Below, piece after piece: positions 43,014 through 52,267 of a stretch of DNA of 64,000 bases (positions are counted from its first letter, which is position 1; each line of letters opens with the position of its first letter). The position numbers were made by a program, and so were the translations under genes. Location of the stretch: NCBI GenBank assembly GCA_028288305.1, contig JAQBOA010000043.1:1-64000 (forward strand), given 5' to 3'. A model generated the notes under the pieces. That model was given only the letters and a program-made list of their open reading frames with translations. It ran no database searches and had not been told where the DNA came from. Source of the DNA: Mucilaginibacter sp. Its GTDB lineage: Bacteria > Bacteroidota > Bacteroidia > Sphingobacteriales > Sphingobacteriaceae.

Positions 43014-43664
43014 ATGTCCATTAATAGTATAATACAATCTTTTATACCTAAACATAAGAAAATCTTTTTTCCGCTGTTTGAGCAGGCTGCAAATAATGTT
43101 GTGATAATGGCAAGGGCTTTAGTTGAATTGGTTAATTCAAATAACCCGGATGAGCGGGAAGAGCTTTTTAAGCAAATTGATAAGTTAGAAAACAAGGGTG
43201 ATGAGATTACACACCGGATATACCTTGAGTTGGGTAAAACTTTTGTAATTCCTTTTGATCGCGAGGATATACATTCGCTGGCATCTGCTATTGATGATGT
43301 TGCCGATAATATTCAGGGAGCCTCAAACCGTATGAATCTTTACCGGATAGATGATTTTAATGAACATATAAAAAAACTTTCTGATTTAATATTGCAGGCA
43401 ACCATTGATCTTGAGAAGGCTATTAAAGAATTAAGAGATCTGAAAAACGTGCGTCATATTGCTGATTCATGCATCAGGATCAATAGTGTTGAAAACCGGG
43501 CTGATTATATTTTTGACCGGGCTGTAGCCGATTTGTTTTTATATGAAACTGACGCTATACGCCTTATTAAATACAAAGAAATATTGTCATCATTGGAAAC
43601 TGCTACAGATATGTGCGAAGATGCTGCAAATGTTATGGAATCCATTTTAGTAAAAAATGCTTAA
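43014..43664 (+). CDS. DUF47 (PhoU-related) family protein
   Basis: 216 residues from the ATG at 43014 (MSINSIIQSFIPKHKKIFFPLF), preferred over the upstream TTG. An all-helical PhoU-like bundle has KLENKGDEITHRIYLELGKTF and the DREDIHSLASAIDDVADNI metal-binding E/DxxxD block. Members normally pair with a PiT-type phosphate transporter gene. Here the next gene is DUF4197 instead, so the transporter is missing or elsewhere. Confidence 0.92.
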   Translation: MSINSIIQSFIPKHKKIFFPLFEQAANNVVIMARALVELVNSNNPDEREELFKQIDKLENKGDEITHRIYLELGKTFVIPFDREDIHSLASAIDDVADNIQGASNRMNLYRIDDFNEHIKKLSDLILQATIDLEKAIKELRDLKNVRHIADSCIRINSVENRADYIFDRAVADLFLYETDAIRLIKYKEILSSLETATDMCEDAANVMESILVKNA

Positions 43665-43694
43665 GTTTATTTAAGTTATACCTAACAATCCGGC

Positions 43695-44447
43695 ATGAAT
43701 AGCCGTTTAATTACCTGTATGAAAACAGCCCTATTAATTATTCCCTCTTTACTTTTGTTTATTACCCTTTCAGGATACAATACCGCTAATCATTTAAAGC
43801 AAACAAACACAGCACAGCCTACTATTCCTTCGGTGTCTGAGATTGGTAGTGGCTTAAAAGAAGCCTTATTGCAGGGAACCGGCAAAAGCTCTGATCAGCT
43901 TTCGGCCCTTAATGGGTATTTTGGTAACCCTGCAGTGAAAATACTTTTTCCGCCCCAGGCACAAAAGGCCGAAAAAAAATTACGACAGCTTGGCCTCAAC
44001 AAACTATGCGATGATGTGATCCTTTCGCTTAACCGTGCAGCTGAAGATGCCGCCAAACAAGCTAAGCCCATATTTATAGATGCAATTAAGCAAATGACTC
44101 TGCAGGATGTAAGTAATATTTTGTTGGGGAACCAGGATGCAGCTACACAATATTTTAAACGTACAACATCTGTTCAGTTAAGTTCAACTTTTAAACCTGT
44201 TATACAAAATAGCTTAAACAAAACGGGTGCAACTAAATATTATGGAGATGCCGTTAACGAGTACAATAAAATTCCTTTTGTAAGCAAGATGAATCCAGAT
44301 ATCAGCGATTATGTTACTCAAAAAGCCATTGATGGCTTATTTTATCAGATAGCGCTGGAAGAATTAAATATCCGGAAAAATATTGGCGCCCGTCCATCAC
44401 CATTAATGCAAAAAGTTTTTGCCTTTGCCGATAAGAATCAAAAATAA
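43695..44447 (+). CDS. DUF4197 domain-containing protein
   Basis: A 250-residue secreted protein. A signal segment MKTALLIIPSLLLFITLSG begins at residue 9; the start may be that ATG. The helical DUF4197 domain has EIGSGLKEALLQGTGKSSDQL, GLNKLCDDVILSLNRAAEDAA and the closing YVTQKAIDGLFYQIALEE. It is probably periplasmic. The function is unknown. It follows the DUF47 gene by 30 bp and may share its transcript, and it is convergent with the TonB-type gene. Confidence 0.88.
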   Translation: MNSRLITCMKTALLIIPSLLLFITLSGYNTANHLKQTNTAQPTIPSVSEIGSGLKEALLQGTGKSSDQLSALNGYFGNPAVKILFPPQAQKAEKKLRQLGLNKLCDDVILSLNRAAEDAAKQAKPIFIDAIKQMTLQDVSNILLGNQDAATQYFKRTTSVQLSSTFKPVIQNSLNKTGATKYYGDAVNEYNKIPFVSKMNPDISDYVTQKAIDGLFYQIALEELNIRKNIGARPSPLMQKVFAFADKNQK

Positions 44448-44463
44448 TATAATTATTGAATGA

Positions 44464-45549
44464 TTATTTATTAAAGTCAACTGTCAAATTTACTTTTTCA
44501 GCTTGGCCGTTTATATTGCCAACCCAAGCAGGACCATCATTTATAAGGTCAATTGCTTTTTGATCGGTTAACTTATCACATCCTTTTATAATCTTTATAG
44601 CAGTAATTGTCCCGTCATTATGAACATAAAATGATAGTTTGACAATACCGGTTTTGCCACCAGGCGACACAGCATTTTCTTTTAAATAATCTTTTAATTT
44701 ATCCCAACCCAAATTAGGATGTGCATTTATTTCTTTATTCTCTACAGCGTTTTTGGTATACCCCGTAACTATAGCTTCATCAAGTGAACTACTATTTGGT
44801 TCAAGTTCTATCGTTTTTAACGAATCATATTTTTGTATATCCAGCTGTAAAGTATTATAATTTGTATCTGAAATAACCAGCTCAGTTTTATTACTATCTA
44901 CATATAAGGTAAATCTACCCTTTGCATCTGTTACAACTCCAATGTTTGTTCCGTTAGCTTTAACAATGGCCCCCGTTAAAGGCAATCCGTCATCTTTACG
45001 GACTACTACGCCTTTAATAATAATTTTTGAAACTGGTTTATAATTTGAATTTACCTTTTGTAATGCACCTTCTGACTGTCCCTGCGTTACCTTATCCGCA
45101 ACAGCATTTTGTTCAAGCGTATTATTTTCTTCAGATGGTTTATTATTTTTCCTTTGAGAGGTCATTCCAATTACTATCATTTCATCTAATGGCGTAGAAT
45201 CTTCAGCCACAGAATCCCTAATGACAGCATTTATTGCCTGATCAGGATAAACAGGTTTGTTATTAAACCCTTTAACTCTTTTATAAACAGCAGTTGATTT
45301 TTTGAAATAAAGCGGGTGAATTATTGTTTTTACAGCCAACACAACATTTTTCCCTTGCTCAGGTACAACACCTGCCGGTTTAATATTCAGTTTAACCTCC
45401 TGCCTGGTTTTCTGCAAATTTCTCAGTGGTTTATTAAACAACAACAATCCTACTGTAATTGCAATTAAAAGTATAGATACCGAAATAGTTCTGCCTTTTA
45501 AGGAAATCATTGGCCACTCTCTTCCGGCAATTGATTTTTGTGTATACAT
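44464..45549 (-). CDS. Energy transducer TonB with carboxypeptidase-regulatory-like domain
   Basis: 361 residues. One N-terminal TM helix (ISVSILLIAITVGLLLF, about 24-40) is followed by a disordered periplasmic stretch, a CarboxypepD_reg-like beta-sandwich (about 180-250: IIKGVVVRKDDGLPLTGAIV), and a TonB C-terminal domain (about 275-361: GIVKLSFYVHNDGTITAIKI). This architecture resembles anti-sigma/BlaR-associated TonB proteins of Bacteroidota. An upstream partner is absent, so the energised receptor is unknown. Confidence 0.85.
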   Translation of the reverse strand: MYTQKSIAGREWPMISLKGRTISVSILLIAITVGLLLFNKPLRNLQKTRQEVKLNIKPAGVVPEQGKNVVLAVKTIIHPLYFKKSTAVYKRVKGFNNKPVYPDQAINAVIRDSVAEDSTPLDEMIVIGMTSQRKNNKPSEENNTLEQNAVADKVTQGQSEGALQKVNSNYKPVSKIIIKGVVVRKDDGLPLTGAIVKANGTNIGVVTDAKGRFTLYVDSNKTELVISDTNYNTLQLDIQKYDSLKTIELEPNSSSLDEAIVTGYTKNAVENKEINAHPNLGWDKLKDYLKENAVSPGGKTGIVKLSFYVHNDGTITAIKIIKGCDKLTDQKAIDLINDGPAWVGNINGQAEKVNLTVDFNK

Positions 45550-46125
45550 TATCAGTTATAATTGGTTTATTAAAAAAAGGTGAATTGGGGCGACTAAGTT
45601 AATTTTTTTTTATGATTCTTAGAAATTTTATAATCTTGCAAATAAAGAAATTTTCATGCCATTCCTTTTTGATCTAATTTGCGGACACTAGGAGACAATT
45701 TCAAGTAATTGATTATTCCGGTATTGTTATTATTACTCATTTTGCTCAAAAATTTCCCCGCTGCACTAATTTGAAGGCAACATAAAACACTAACTTTTTA
45801 ACCGAAACACAAATTAATTTTCTAAAAAAATATAAAATTATCAAACACTATTTAATACCACTATGGCATATTAATTGCGTTCTTTTACACAGAAAAATGT
45901 TTTGATTTTAGATATTAATATATTTTTATAGTAAAAAATACATTCATAAAAGATAATATCTTTTATTATCTTTACATAATATATATTAAAACACTGTCAA
46001 AAAGTGACTAATTAACGTGGATTAAAGCTTAAGATTTATATTAATTTTATAATATCTTTAAAAGCAATAACAAGTTAATAATGTTAAAAATTACATTTGA
46101 CAATTGAATTTAGAGCCCAATTAAT
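45550..46125. other. 576-bp AT-rich divergent promoter gap
   Basis: Region between the TonB-type gene and the CheY-like gene. It is dominated by A/T runs. I see no gene, strong hairpin or repeat. Confidence 0.5.
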
Positions 46126-46536
46126 ATGTGCAAACTTGTAGTAATTGATGACAACCCAACTGATCACTATATTATGCAACGATTACTGCATAATAATTAT
46201 AACTGTGAGCAAGCCACTTATACTTTTGATGGCCAGTTGGTTTTAGATTATCTGAACGAAAATAAAAATACAGACACATTACCTGATGTAATATTTTTAG
46301 ATCTGGATATGCCGGAATTAACCGGCTGGGAGTTCCTGGATGAATTAGAGAGCTTTAACAATGGAGCCAAAAAAAATGTTCAGGTTCATATTATGAGTTC
46401 TTCAATACGTTCTGCAGATGTTTTCCATTCAAAAAAATATGCCTGCGTTAATTCTTTTATGACTAAACCATTATCCAGGGAATTGATAAATAAGGTTTGC
46501 GAACAAGCCAGCCTCTCTTCACAATCAGCATTCTAA
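46126..46536 (+). CDS. Single-domain CheY-like response regulator
   Basis: A 136-residue receiver domain with no output domain. The acidic pair DDN is at residues 8-10, the phospho-acceptor Asp in IFLDLDMPELTGWEFL (near 65), the Ser/Thr position in IMSSSIRSAD and Lys in SFMTKPLSRE. Such proteins relay phosphate from PAS histidine kinases in this phylum. No kinase gene is adjacent, so the partner is unknown. Confidence 0.93.
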   Translation: MCKLVVIDDNPTDHYIMQRLLHNNYNCEQATYTFDGQLVLDYLNENKNTDTLPDVIFLDLDMPELTGWEFLDELESFNNGAKKNVQVHIMSSSIRSADVFHSKKYACVNSFMTKPLSRELINKVCEQASLSSQSAF

Positions 46537-46719
46537 ATCCCGATAAGATATTTATAATTTTTTCAAAGAGTCAATAAGTTTACTGCTTTCTTCCTTAAGT
46601 TATTAAACGGGCTAATAAGATCAATGCTCTTTCGCCCTGTCGAGTTATTGCTCCCGTGCTGTATATTCAAGTTCATTATTTGCACATCTGCAAGTTATTA
46701 GCTTATTTTTACAGTCATA

Positions 46720-47484
46720 ATGACCACCCGCAGCAAATTATACTTCGCATCCGATTTTCATTTAGGTACAGGAACATATACTCAATACCGGGAGCGTGAA
46801 GCCCGTTTAGTACGCTGGCTTGATCAAATAAAAACCGATGCTGCCGAAGTTTTTTTAATGGGTGATGTTTTTGATTTTTGGTTTGAATATAAAACTGTTG
46901 TACCTAAAGGATATATCCGTTTTTTAGGCAAGCTTGCCGAGTTGGCTGATGCTGGAATAAAGCTCTACTTCTTTAAAGGCAATCATGATATGTGGATGTT
47001 CGACTATTTTGAACATGAATTAGGCGCAACAATTATTAGCAATGAACTAGAGATTGAACGCAATGGAAAAAAATTTTATCTGCATCACGGCGACGGCTTA
47101 GGGCCAGGAGACGCTTTTTATAAAATTTTAAAGAATTTTTTTCGAAGCAAGTTTTGCCAATGGCTGTTTGCCCGTATCCATCCAAACCTGGGAGTTGGCA
47201 TAGCAAATTACTGGTCGCGGCACAGTCGCATATCCAATCAAAAAAAGGAAAGCCCTAAACCCGGCGAACAAGAATGGCTGGTTATTTATTGCCGGGACTT
47301 GCTAAAAACACATTTTTATGACTATCTTATCTTTGGTCACCGTCATTTGCCTTTAAACATCCCGTTAAACGAAAAAAGCACTTATATTAATCTTGGCGAA
47401 TGGGTTAACCATAATACTTATGCTGTTTTTGATGGTGAACAACTGGCTTTACATTATTTTGAAGGCACTCAATTAAATATGTAA
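46720..47484 (+). CDS. lpxH: UDP-2,3-diacylglucosamine diphosphatase
   Basis: A membrane-associated metallophosphatase of lipid A synthesis that cleaves UDP-2,3-diacylglucosamine to lipid X. 254 residues with the complete calcineurin-like motif set: ASDFHLG, GDVFDFWFEY, FKGNHDMW, YLHHGDGLGPGD and IFGHRHLPL. The length and DFHLG form suit LpxH of Bacteroidota. It is monocistronic. Confidence 0.93.
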   Translation: MTTRSKLYFASDFHLGTGTYTQYREREARLVRWLDQIKTDAAEVFLMGDVFDFWFEYKTVVPKGYIRFLGKLAELADAGIKLYFFKGNHDMWMFDYFEHELGATIISNELEIERNGKKFYLHHGDGLGPGDAFYKILKNFFRSKFCQWLFARIHPNLGVGIANYWSRHSRISNQKKESPKPGEQEWLVIYCRDLLKTHFYDYLIFGHRHLPLNIPLNEKSTYINLGEWVNHNTYAVFDGEQLALHYFEGTQLNM

Positions 47485-47529
47485 ATACTTCTTATTTAAT
47501 ATAGGATCGACAATAATTCCAAAATCGAT

Positions 47530-47543
47530 CCGCCAGCTGGCGG
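47530..47543. repeat. 14-bp palindrome CCGCCAGCTGGCGG
   Basis: A perfect GC-rich palindrome in the gap before the ECF sigma gene, standing out from AT-rich surroundings. It resembles the short dispersed palindromes elsewhere in the window. Confidence 0.4.
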
Positions 47544-47602
47544 GCGAAATCCGAAATTCTCCACCTTCATGCAACGTTGTAAAAAATAGTGCGTCATATA
47601 AC

Positions 47603-48181
47603 ATGCAAGCTGATCAAAATTTGGAAGCAGTATTTATTGACAAACATTACAACCTGGTGGTTGAATGCAAACAGGGAAGTAAAAAAGCCTGTTATGAGTT
47701 GTACAAACTGTATGCTAAAGCGATGTTAAACGTCGCCTTTAGGATAGTGGGCAATATTGCTGAAGCTGAAGATGTGTTGCAGGAAGCTTTTTTAGATGCT
47801 TTTGGCAAAGTGAAAGATTTTAGGCAGGATACCACCTTTGGGTTATGGCTTAAACAAATAGTGGTTAATCGTTCCATTAATTTGCTGCGTAAGCGCAAAC
47901 TGGAATTAATTGAACTGGAAGGTGAACAATTAGAAAATATTGCAGACGAGGAAGTTGCAGACGACGAAGAAATTCAATATAAAGCATCGCTGGTAAAGGA
48001 TGCCATTAAGGAATTACCTGAAGGTTACCGCTTAGTAATATCACTTTACCTGCTGGAGGGCTATGATCACGAAGAAATAGGACAGATATTGAATATTTCA
48101 GAAAACACATCAAGAACACAGTTTTTGAGAGCAAAAAGAAAGTTGATTGAGATTTTAAAAAGAAAAGGAATATCATCATGA
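47603..48181 (+). CDS. ECF-type RNA polymerase sigma factor
   Basis: A 192-residue sigma-70-family extracytoplasmic-function factor. Region 2 is YAKAMLNVAFRIVGNIAEAEDVLQEAFLDAF (about 35-65) and FGLWLKQIVVNRSINLLRKRK. Region 4 is AIKELPEGYRLVISLYLLEGYDHEEIGQILNISENTSRTQFLRAK (about 135-180). It overlaps the next gene by 4 bp; that gene has the form of an anti-sigma factor. Together with the beta-sheet protein it makes a typical ECF envelope-stress operon. Confidence 0.93.
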   Translation: MQADQNLEAVFIDKHYNLVVECKQGSKKACYELYKLYAKAMLNVAFRIVGNIAEAEDVLQEAFLDAFGKVKDFRQDTTFGLWLKQIVVNRSINLLRKRKLELIELEGEQLENIADEEVADDEEIQYKASLVKDAIKELPEGYRLVISLYLLEGYDHEEIGQILNISENTSRTQFLRAKRKLIEILKRKGISS

Positions 48182-48741
48182 GTGAGCGATTAGAAGATTT
48201 CATAAAGAATAACAAGGAAGAATTTGATGATCTTGAACCATCAGGTGATTTATGGGCACGAATTGAAAAACATTTACCGGCTGAAGTACCCGAATTAAAA
48301 AAACGTGAAGTAAAAACATTTTCACTTGGGTTTGTATTGCGTGTAGCAGCAACTGTGATTGTAGTAATGGGTATCGGTTTCGCTTTTTACTTGCGACATG
48401 AAAAAAAGGAAGGCGTTGACTTTGCCGCAATTAATCCTGTATATGCTGAACAAAAGATTCGTTATACTTCGTTAATAGAAACAAAACGTACAGAGTTAAA
48501 ATCAATTGCCAAGTCTGATCCGCAGTTGTATAAAGAGTTTAGCGAGCAAATAGCTGAGATGGACTCTACTTACAAACAAATGAATACCGACCTGGTTACC
48601 AGTCCTAACCAGGAACGTGTTTTACGTGCAATGATCCACAATCTGAAAATACAAACAGATGTACTTAATAAACAATTAGGTGTTATTGAGCAGATGAATA
48701 AAATGAAAAAGGAACAAGATAATGATAGTAAAGATATTTAA
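48178..48741 (+). CDS. Anti-sigma-factor-like transmembrane protein
   Basis: 187 residues. A cytoplasmic N-terminus of about 55 residues (MSERLEDFIKNNKEEFDDLEPSGDLWARIE) precedes one TM helix (FVLRVAATVIVVMGIGFAFYL, about 57-77) and a helical periplasmic part. The position and topology match anti-sigma factors that hold the preceding ECF factor. No HxxxCxxC zinc motif is present, so it is not a ZAS-type. The role is inferred from the operon. Confidence 0.75.
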   Translation: MSERLEDFIKNNKEEFDDLEPSGDLWARIEKHLPAEVPELKKREVKTFSLGFVLRVAATVIVVMGIGFAFYLRHEKKEGVDFAAINPVYAEQKIRYTSLIETKRTELKSIAKSDPQLYKEFSEQIAEMDSTYKQMNTDLVTSPNQERVLRAMIHNLKIQTDVLNKQLGVIEQMNKMKKEQDNDSKDI

Positions 48742-49987
48742 ATATACCCTGCTTGTGTTAATACCGCTTTTAACCAGTCAGGTAGGTTTTGCACAGGAAA
48801 TAAATACGTCAAAGCAAAATGTATCCCAGCAAAATACAAATGACATTGATATCAACTTTAAGTTGAATATTAATGACTTAGTTAAGAATTTGGTGGTTAA
48901 AGTCAATGAGATTGCGCCAAAAATTGAGCTTGGACTTAAAGATTACGAAAAAGACCTGAATTTTAATGTTACATCTAAAATTGACCTGGGATTAAGTGAT
49001 CTCAAAAACCTGGATTTAGACAATTACATTAATAATTCTGATGAGGATTTTAGGGAAGGCCGGGTAAAACAAAAGTTTAAAAGCTATAGCAAAAGCTACC
49101 CCATTGATGCAAACGATAAGATAAGGCTAAGTAATCAATACGGCAGAATAATAGTTAACACCTGGGACAGACATGAAATTAAGGTGGATGTACAAATTAA
49201 AGCTGAAGCTAATGATGACGATGAAGCTCAAAAGCTATTAGATGGGGTGCAGATACGTGATAGTAAAGAAGGTGACCTGGTATCGTTCAGGACTACAATT
49301 GAACCTAATGAAAATGGTTCGTGGAAAATATGGGAGTGGGGCGGCAAAAAAAACCGTAAACTGGAAATAAATTATACTGTATATATGCCCACCAAAACAG
49401 ATTTGACCGTAGAGGATAGCTATGGTTCTATTCAATTGCCCAATTTGGATGGAAGGGTAAAAATAAGATCATCTTATGGCAGTGTTTTGGCACAGAACTT
49501 AAGCAACCCATCAAATGAGATAGAGGGGAGTTATGGAAGTTTAAAAGTAGGAACACTTAACGGTGCACATTTGGATTATTCGTATGGAAGTGTTGACATG
49601 GACGAATGCAGTAATCTGAAGGCCAATCTCAGTTACGGCTCATTCAAATTAGGAAAACTAAAAGGTACAGCCGACCTTGACTTATCGTACGTTGGAGGCT
49701 TTAAAATTGAAGAAATGGGCAGTACATTTAAAAGGCTGAATGTAAATTCTTCCTATTCAGGTGTATCGTTAGGCGTACCTGGCAGTAATAACTTCGACTT
49801 CGATATAACTACAAACTACGGGGGATTTAACTACAATGATAATAAAGTTACCATTACTAGCAAAACACCTCCTGATGGCAGTAAACACGTCGGTCCAACA
49901 CGGAACTATAAAGGCCACTTTGGTAAAGAAGGTAACGAAGCGCAGGTAAACATTCACACTACTTACGGCAGCGTAAATATTGAGTAG
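48722..49987 (+). CDS. Secreted DUF4097-like repeat protein
   Basis: 421 residues with a signal peptide (VKIFKYTLLVLIPLLTSQVGFAQ). An N-terminal low-complexity Asn/Asp/Leu region is followed by a right-handed beta-structure built of short repeats in which SYGS/TYGS recurs (DSYGSIQLP, SSYGSVLAQ, GSYGSLKVG, LSYGSFKLG, TTYGSVNIE). This is the pattern of DUF4097/adhesin-like 'toastrack' proteins. It overlaps the anti-sigma-like gene by 20 bp. It is probably a periplasmic or surface protein under control of the ECF factor. Confidence 0.8.
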   Translation: MIVKIFKYTLLVLIPLLTSQVGFAQEINTSKQNVSQQNTNDIDINFKLNINDLVKNLVVKVNEIAPKIELGLKDYEKDLNFNVTSKIDLGLSDLKNLDLDNYINNSDEDFREGRVKQKFKSYSKSYPIDANDKIRLSNQYGRIIVNTWDRHEIKVDVQIKAEANDDDEAQKLLDGVQIRDSKEGDLVSFRTTIEPNENGSWKIWEWGGKKNRKLEINYTVYMPTKTDLTVEDSYGSIQLPNLDGRVKIRSSYGSVLAQNLSNPSNEIEGSYGSLKVGTLNGAHLDYSYGSVDMDECSNLKANLSYGSFKLGKLKGTADLDLSYVGGFKIEEMGSTFKRLNVNSSYSGVSLGVPGSNNFDFDITTNYGGFNYNDNKVTITSKTPPDGSKHVGPTRNYKGHFGKEGNEAQVNIHTTYGSVNIE

Positions 49988-50030
49988 TACATAAATTGAA
50001 GATTTACGAAGTTTTTGAAACTTCGCAAAT

Positions 50031-51269
50031 CTAACGGCGTTTCATTTTATTTATACTTTTCGTGATCGTTGCTTTGTCTGTTACTGATTTGGCCAGCTTC
50101 AACGCATTTTTTAAATGTTCAATCGCTATCTCATTGTCAATATCAGTATACAAATAGCCAAGCAGGGAATAATATAAATGATTGGCAGTAAGTTTTAATT
50201 TCTCCGCTTCTATTATAGCTTCGGTTTTGCTGGTTGCCTTTGCCAGTGCATAAGTTCGGTTCAAAGCAGCAATAGGGGAATATTCAATTAATAGTAGTTT
50301 ATTATAAAACTGTAAAATATTCTCCCATTTTTCCTGTGTGTCCTGTTTGTTGGTATGCCAGTACGCAATAGCTGCCTCCAGGTGATATTTTGATATTTCA
50401 TTACCTTTTGCCGCTTTATTTAAAAAGAATTCGCCTTGTAAAATAAGTTCTTTGTTCCAAAGAGTGGTGTCCTGTTCTTCATATAAAATTAATTCCCCTT
50501 TTGGGTTTATCCTCGCTTCAAACCGCGAAGCATGAAAACACATGAGCGATAACAGGGCATTTACTGCGGGTTTATTGGTCCCTTCATTTTCAATTAATAA
50601 ATAGTTTAACCGCATTGCTTCTAAACAAAGATCTTTTCTTAAAGTTGTGTTTTGGGATAAGGAATAATAACCCTCGTTAAAAAGAAGATAAATAGTAGTT
50701 AAAACTGTTTCCAGCCTTTTATCTATATCAGATGTGGAAGGGAATTCTATTTTAACTTTCTCCTGTCTTAATTTTTCTTTTGCCCTGAACAGGCGTTTAT
50801 TTATGGTTTCCTTATTGCTCAAAAATGCGTCAGCTATTTCTTCAATGCCAAATCCGCAAAGTATCCGTAACGACAATCCAATTTGTGCTTCTGTAGAAAT
50901 TGAAGGGTTACAAATGGCAAACATCATTTGCAACAAGCTGTCGCTTATGTTTTTATTCGAAAGGTCAATTTCTATTTCATATAGTTCAGTATTTGTCGTT
51001 TGCATTTCCGCCTTAACTTTTTCAGAAAAAATAGCATTCCGTTTTAGATAGTCTTTAGCCCTGTTTTTTGCCACTGCATAAAGCCATGCAACCGGGTTAT
51101 CAGGTATGCCTTTTGTTTTCCAGGTTTCAGCGGCAAGCAAAAAAGTGTCGCTGGCTATATCTTCCGCAATTTCAATATGCTCAAAGCCAAACAGCTTACA
51201 AAGAACTGAAGTAATTTTGCTGAACTCTGTTCGGAACAAATGGGGTATAAGTTCACTTTTTGTATCCAT
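50031..51269 (-). CDS. ECF42-type sigma factor with DUF6596/TPR-like C-terminal domain
   Basis: A 412-residue sigma factor. Regions 2 and 4 lie in the first 170 residues (IAEDIASDTFLLAAETW, PVAWLYAVAKNRAKDYLKRN, SLRILCGFGIEEIADAFLSNKETINKRLFRAKEKLR). A large C-terminal extension has NEGYYSLSQNTTLRKDLCLEAMRL and TPR-like helices. That layout defines the ECF42/SigJ-like group, which lacks an anti-sigma factor and is usually encoded beside YCII (DGPF) proteins, two of which lie upstream here on the same strand. Confidence 0.92.
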   Translation of the reverse strand: MDTKSELIPHLFRTEFSKITSVLCKLFGFEHIEIAEDIASDTFLLAAETWKTKGIPDNPVAWLYAVAKNRAKDYLKRNAIFSEKVKAEMQTTNTELYEIEIDLSNKNISDSLLQMMFAICNPSISTEAQIGLSLRILCGFGIEEIADAFLSNKETINKRLFRAKEKLRQEKVKIEFPSTSDIDKRLETVLTTIYLLFNEGYYSLSQNTTLRKDLCLEAMRLNYLLIENEGTNKPAVNALLSLMCFHASRFEARINPKGELILYEEQDTTLWNKELILQGEFFLNKAAKGNEISKYHLEAAIAYWHTNKQDTQEKWENILQFYNKLLLIEYSPIAALNRTYALAKATSKTEAIIEAEKLKLTANHLYYSLLGYLYTDIDNEIAIEHLKNALKLAKSVTDKATITKSINKMKRR

Positions 51270-51320
51270 AAAAAATTCTCACCGTAAAGATAACCCTTAC
51301 GGTGAGAATTAAACAGGTGC

Positions 51321-51665
51321 TTAATCATTATTGCCAATAACCGGCCTAACTTCAACATAACCGCCCAGCAACAGAATAGGGCAGCCCGGGGCCATCGAAA
51401 AAGCATCCTCAATGGAGTCCGCTTTTATATTGATAAAGCCGCCTAATATTTCCTTTACTTCGGCAAAGGGGCCATCAGTAATTACATTACCGGGCTTTAA
51501 AATTTTTCCTTCATGACTTAACCGGCTTCCACTAATAAATTTGCCCTGTGCCGCAATCCCGCCGAGCCAGTTATCCCACTTTTTTGCAAATTCTTGCATT
51601 ATTTCGGGCGTAGGACGGTTTGCCCCTGTCGGGGCATTCCTGAAAAGCATTACAAACTCTTTCAT
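51321..51665 (-). CDS. YCII (DGPF) family protein 2
   Basis: 114 residues from the ATG ending at 51665 (MKEFVMLFRNAP), which aligns with the paralogue; the longer frame overlaps that gene. A ferredoxin-like YCII fold carries the ITDGPFAEVKEILGGF signature. It lies between its paralogue and the ECF42 gene. Members are small proteins of unknown activity, tightly linked to ECF42 sigma factors and probably part of that regulon. Confidence 0.9.
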   Translation of the reverse strand: MKEFVMLFRNAPTGANRPTPEIMQEFAKKWDNWLGGIAAQGKFISGSRLSHEGKILKPGNVITDGPFAEVKEILGGFINIKADSIEDAFSMAPGCPILLLGGYVEVRPVIGNND

Positions 51666-51676
51666 CTTTTGCTGTT

Positions 51677-52018
51677 TTAGTCCATATAAATTAAATCCCT
51701 CAACTCTACGTTGCCGCCAACCTGGAGAATAGGACATCCCTTTGCGATTTCAACTGCCTCTTCAATTGATTCGGCCTTTATAATGCAAACGCCCATTAAA
51801 ATTTCCTTTACTTCTGCGTAAGGCCCGTCAGTAACTACATTTCCGGGCTTAACAGTTTTACCTTCGGGACCGGGCCTGTTTCCGCCGCCATACTTGCCTT
51901 GCGCGGCAATATCTGCAAACCAATCATTCCATTGTTTTTCTACTGCTTGTACTTGTTCCGGAGTTGGTTTAAAATCTCCCATTGGAGCATTTCTGAAAAC
52001 CATGATAAATTCTTTCAT
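51677..52018 (-). CDS. YCII (DGPF) family protein 1
   Basis: 113 residues, beginning MKEFIMVFRNAPMGDFKPTPEQ, with the VTDGPYAEVKEILMGV signature. It shares most of its length with the next gene and arose by tandem duplication. It is the first gene of the YCII-YCII-ECF42 minus-strand unit, 11 bp before its paralogue. The function is unknown. Confidence 0.9.
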   Translation of the reverse strand: MKEFIMVFRNAPMGDFKPTPEQVQAVEKQWNDWFADIAAQGKYGGGNRPGPEGKTVKPGNVVTDGPYAEVKEILMGVCIIKAESIEEAVEIAKGCPILQVGGNVELRDLIYMD

Positions 52019-52267
52019 TTTTTTATAGTTTAATTGTTTTTGAAATGAAGACGATTGAGTTTTTTAGAATTGGACAAAAGGTAAAATTATTTTATTTAAA
52101 AAATGATTACTAATATTATTTGTTATCTCTCTCTTTGTTTCAACCAACTTTGAAAACCGAACAGCCCAACGTTCGGTTTCATTACAATAGTTAGCGTAAA
52201 TAAAACGACATTTACTATTTACCAACAAGTTATAGATTTGGAACAGGGATTGAAGCAATAAAATTAC

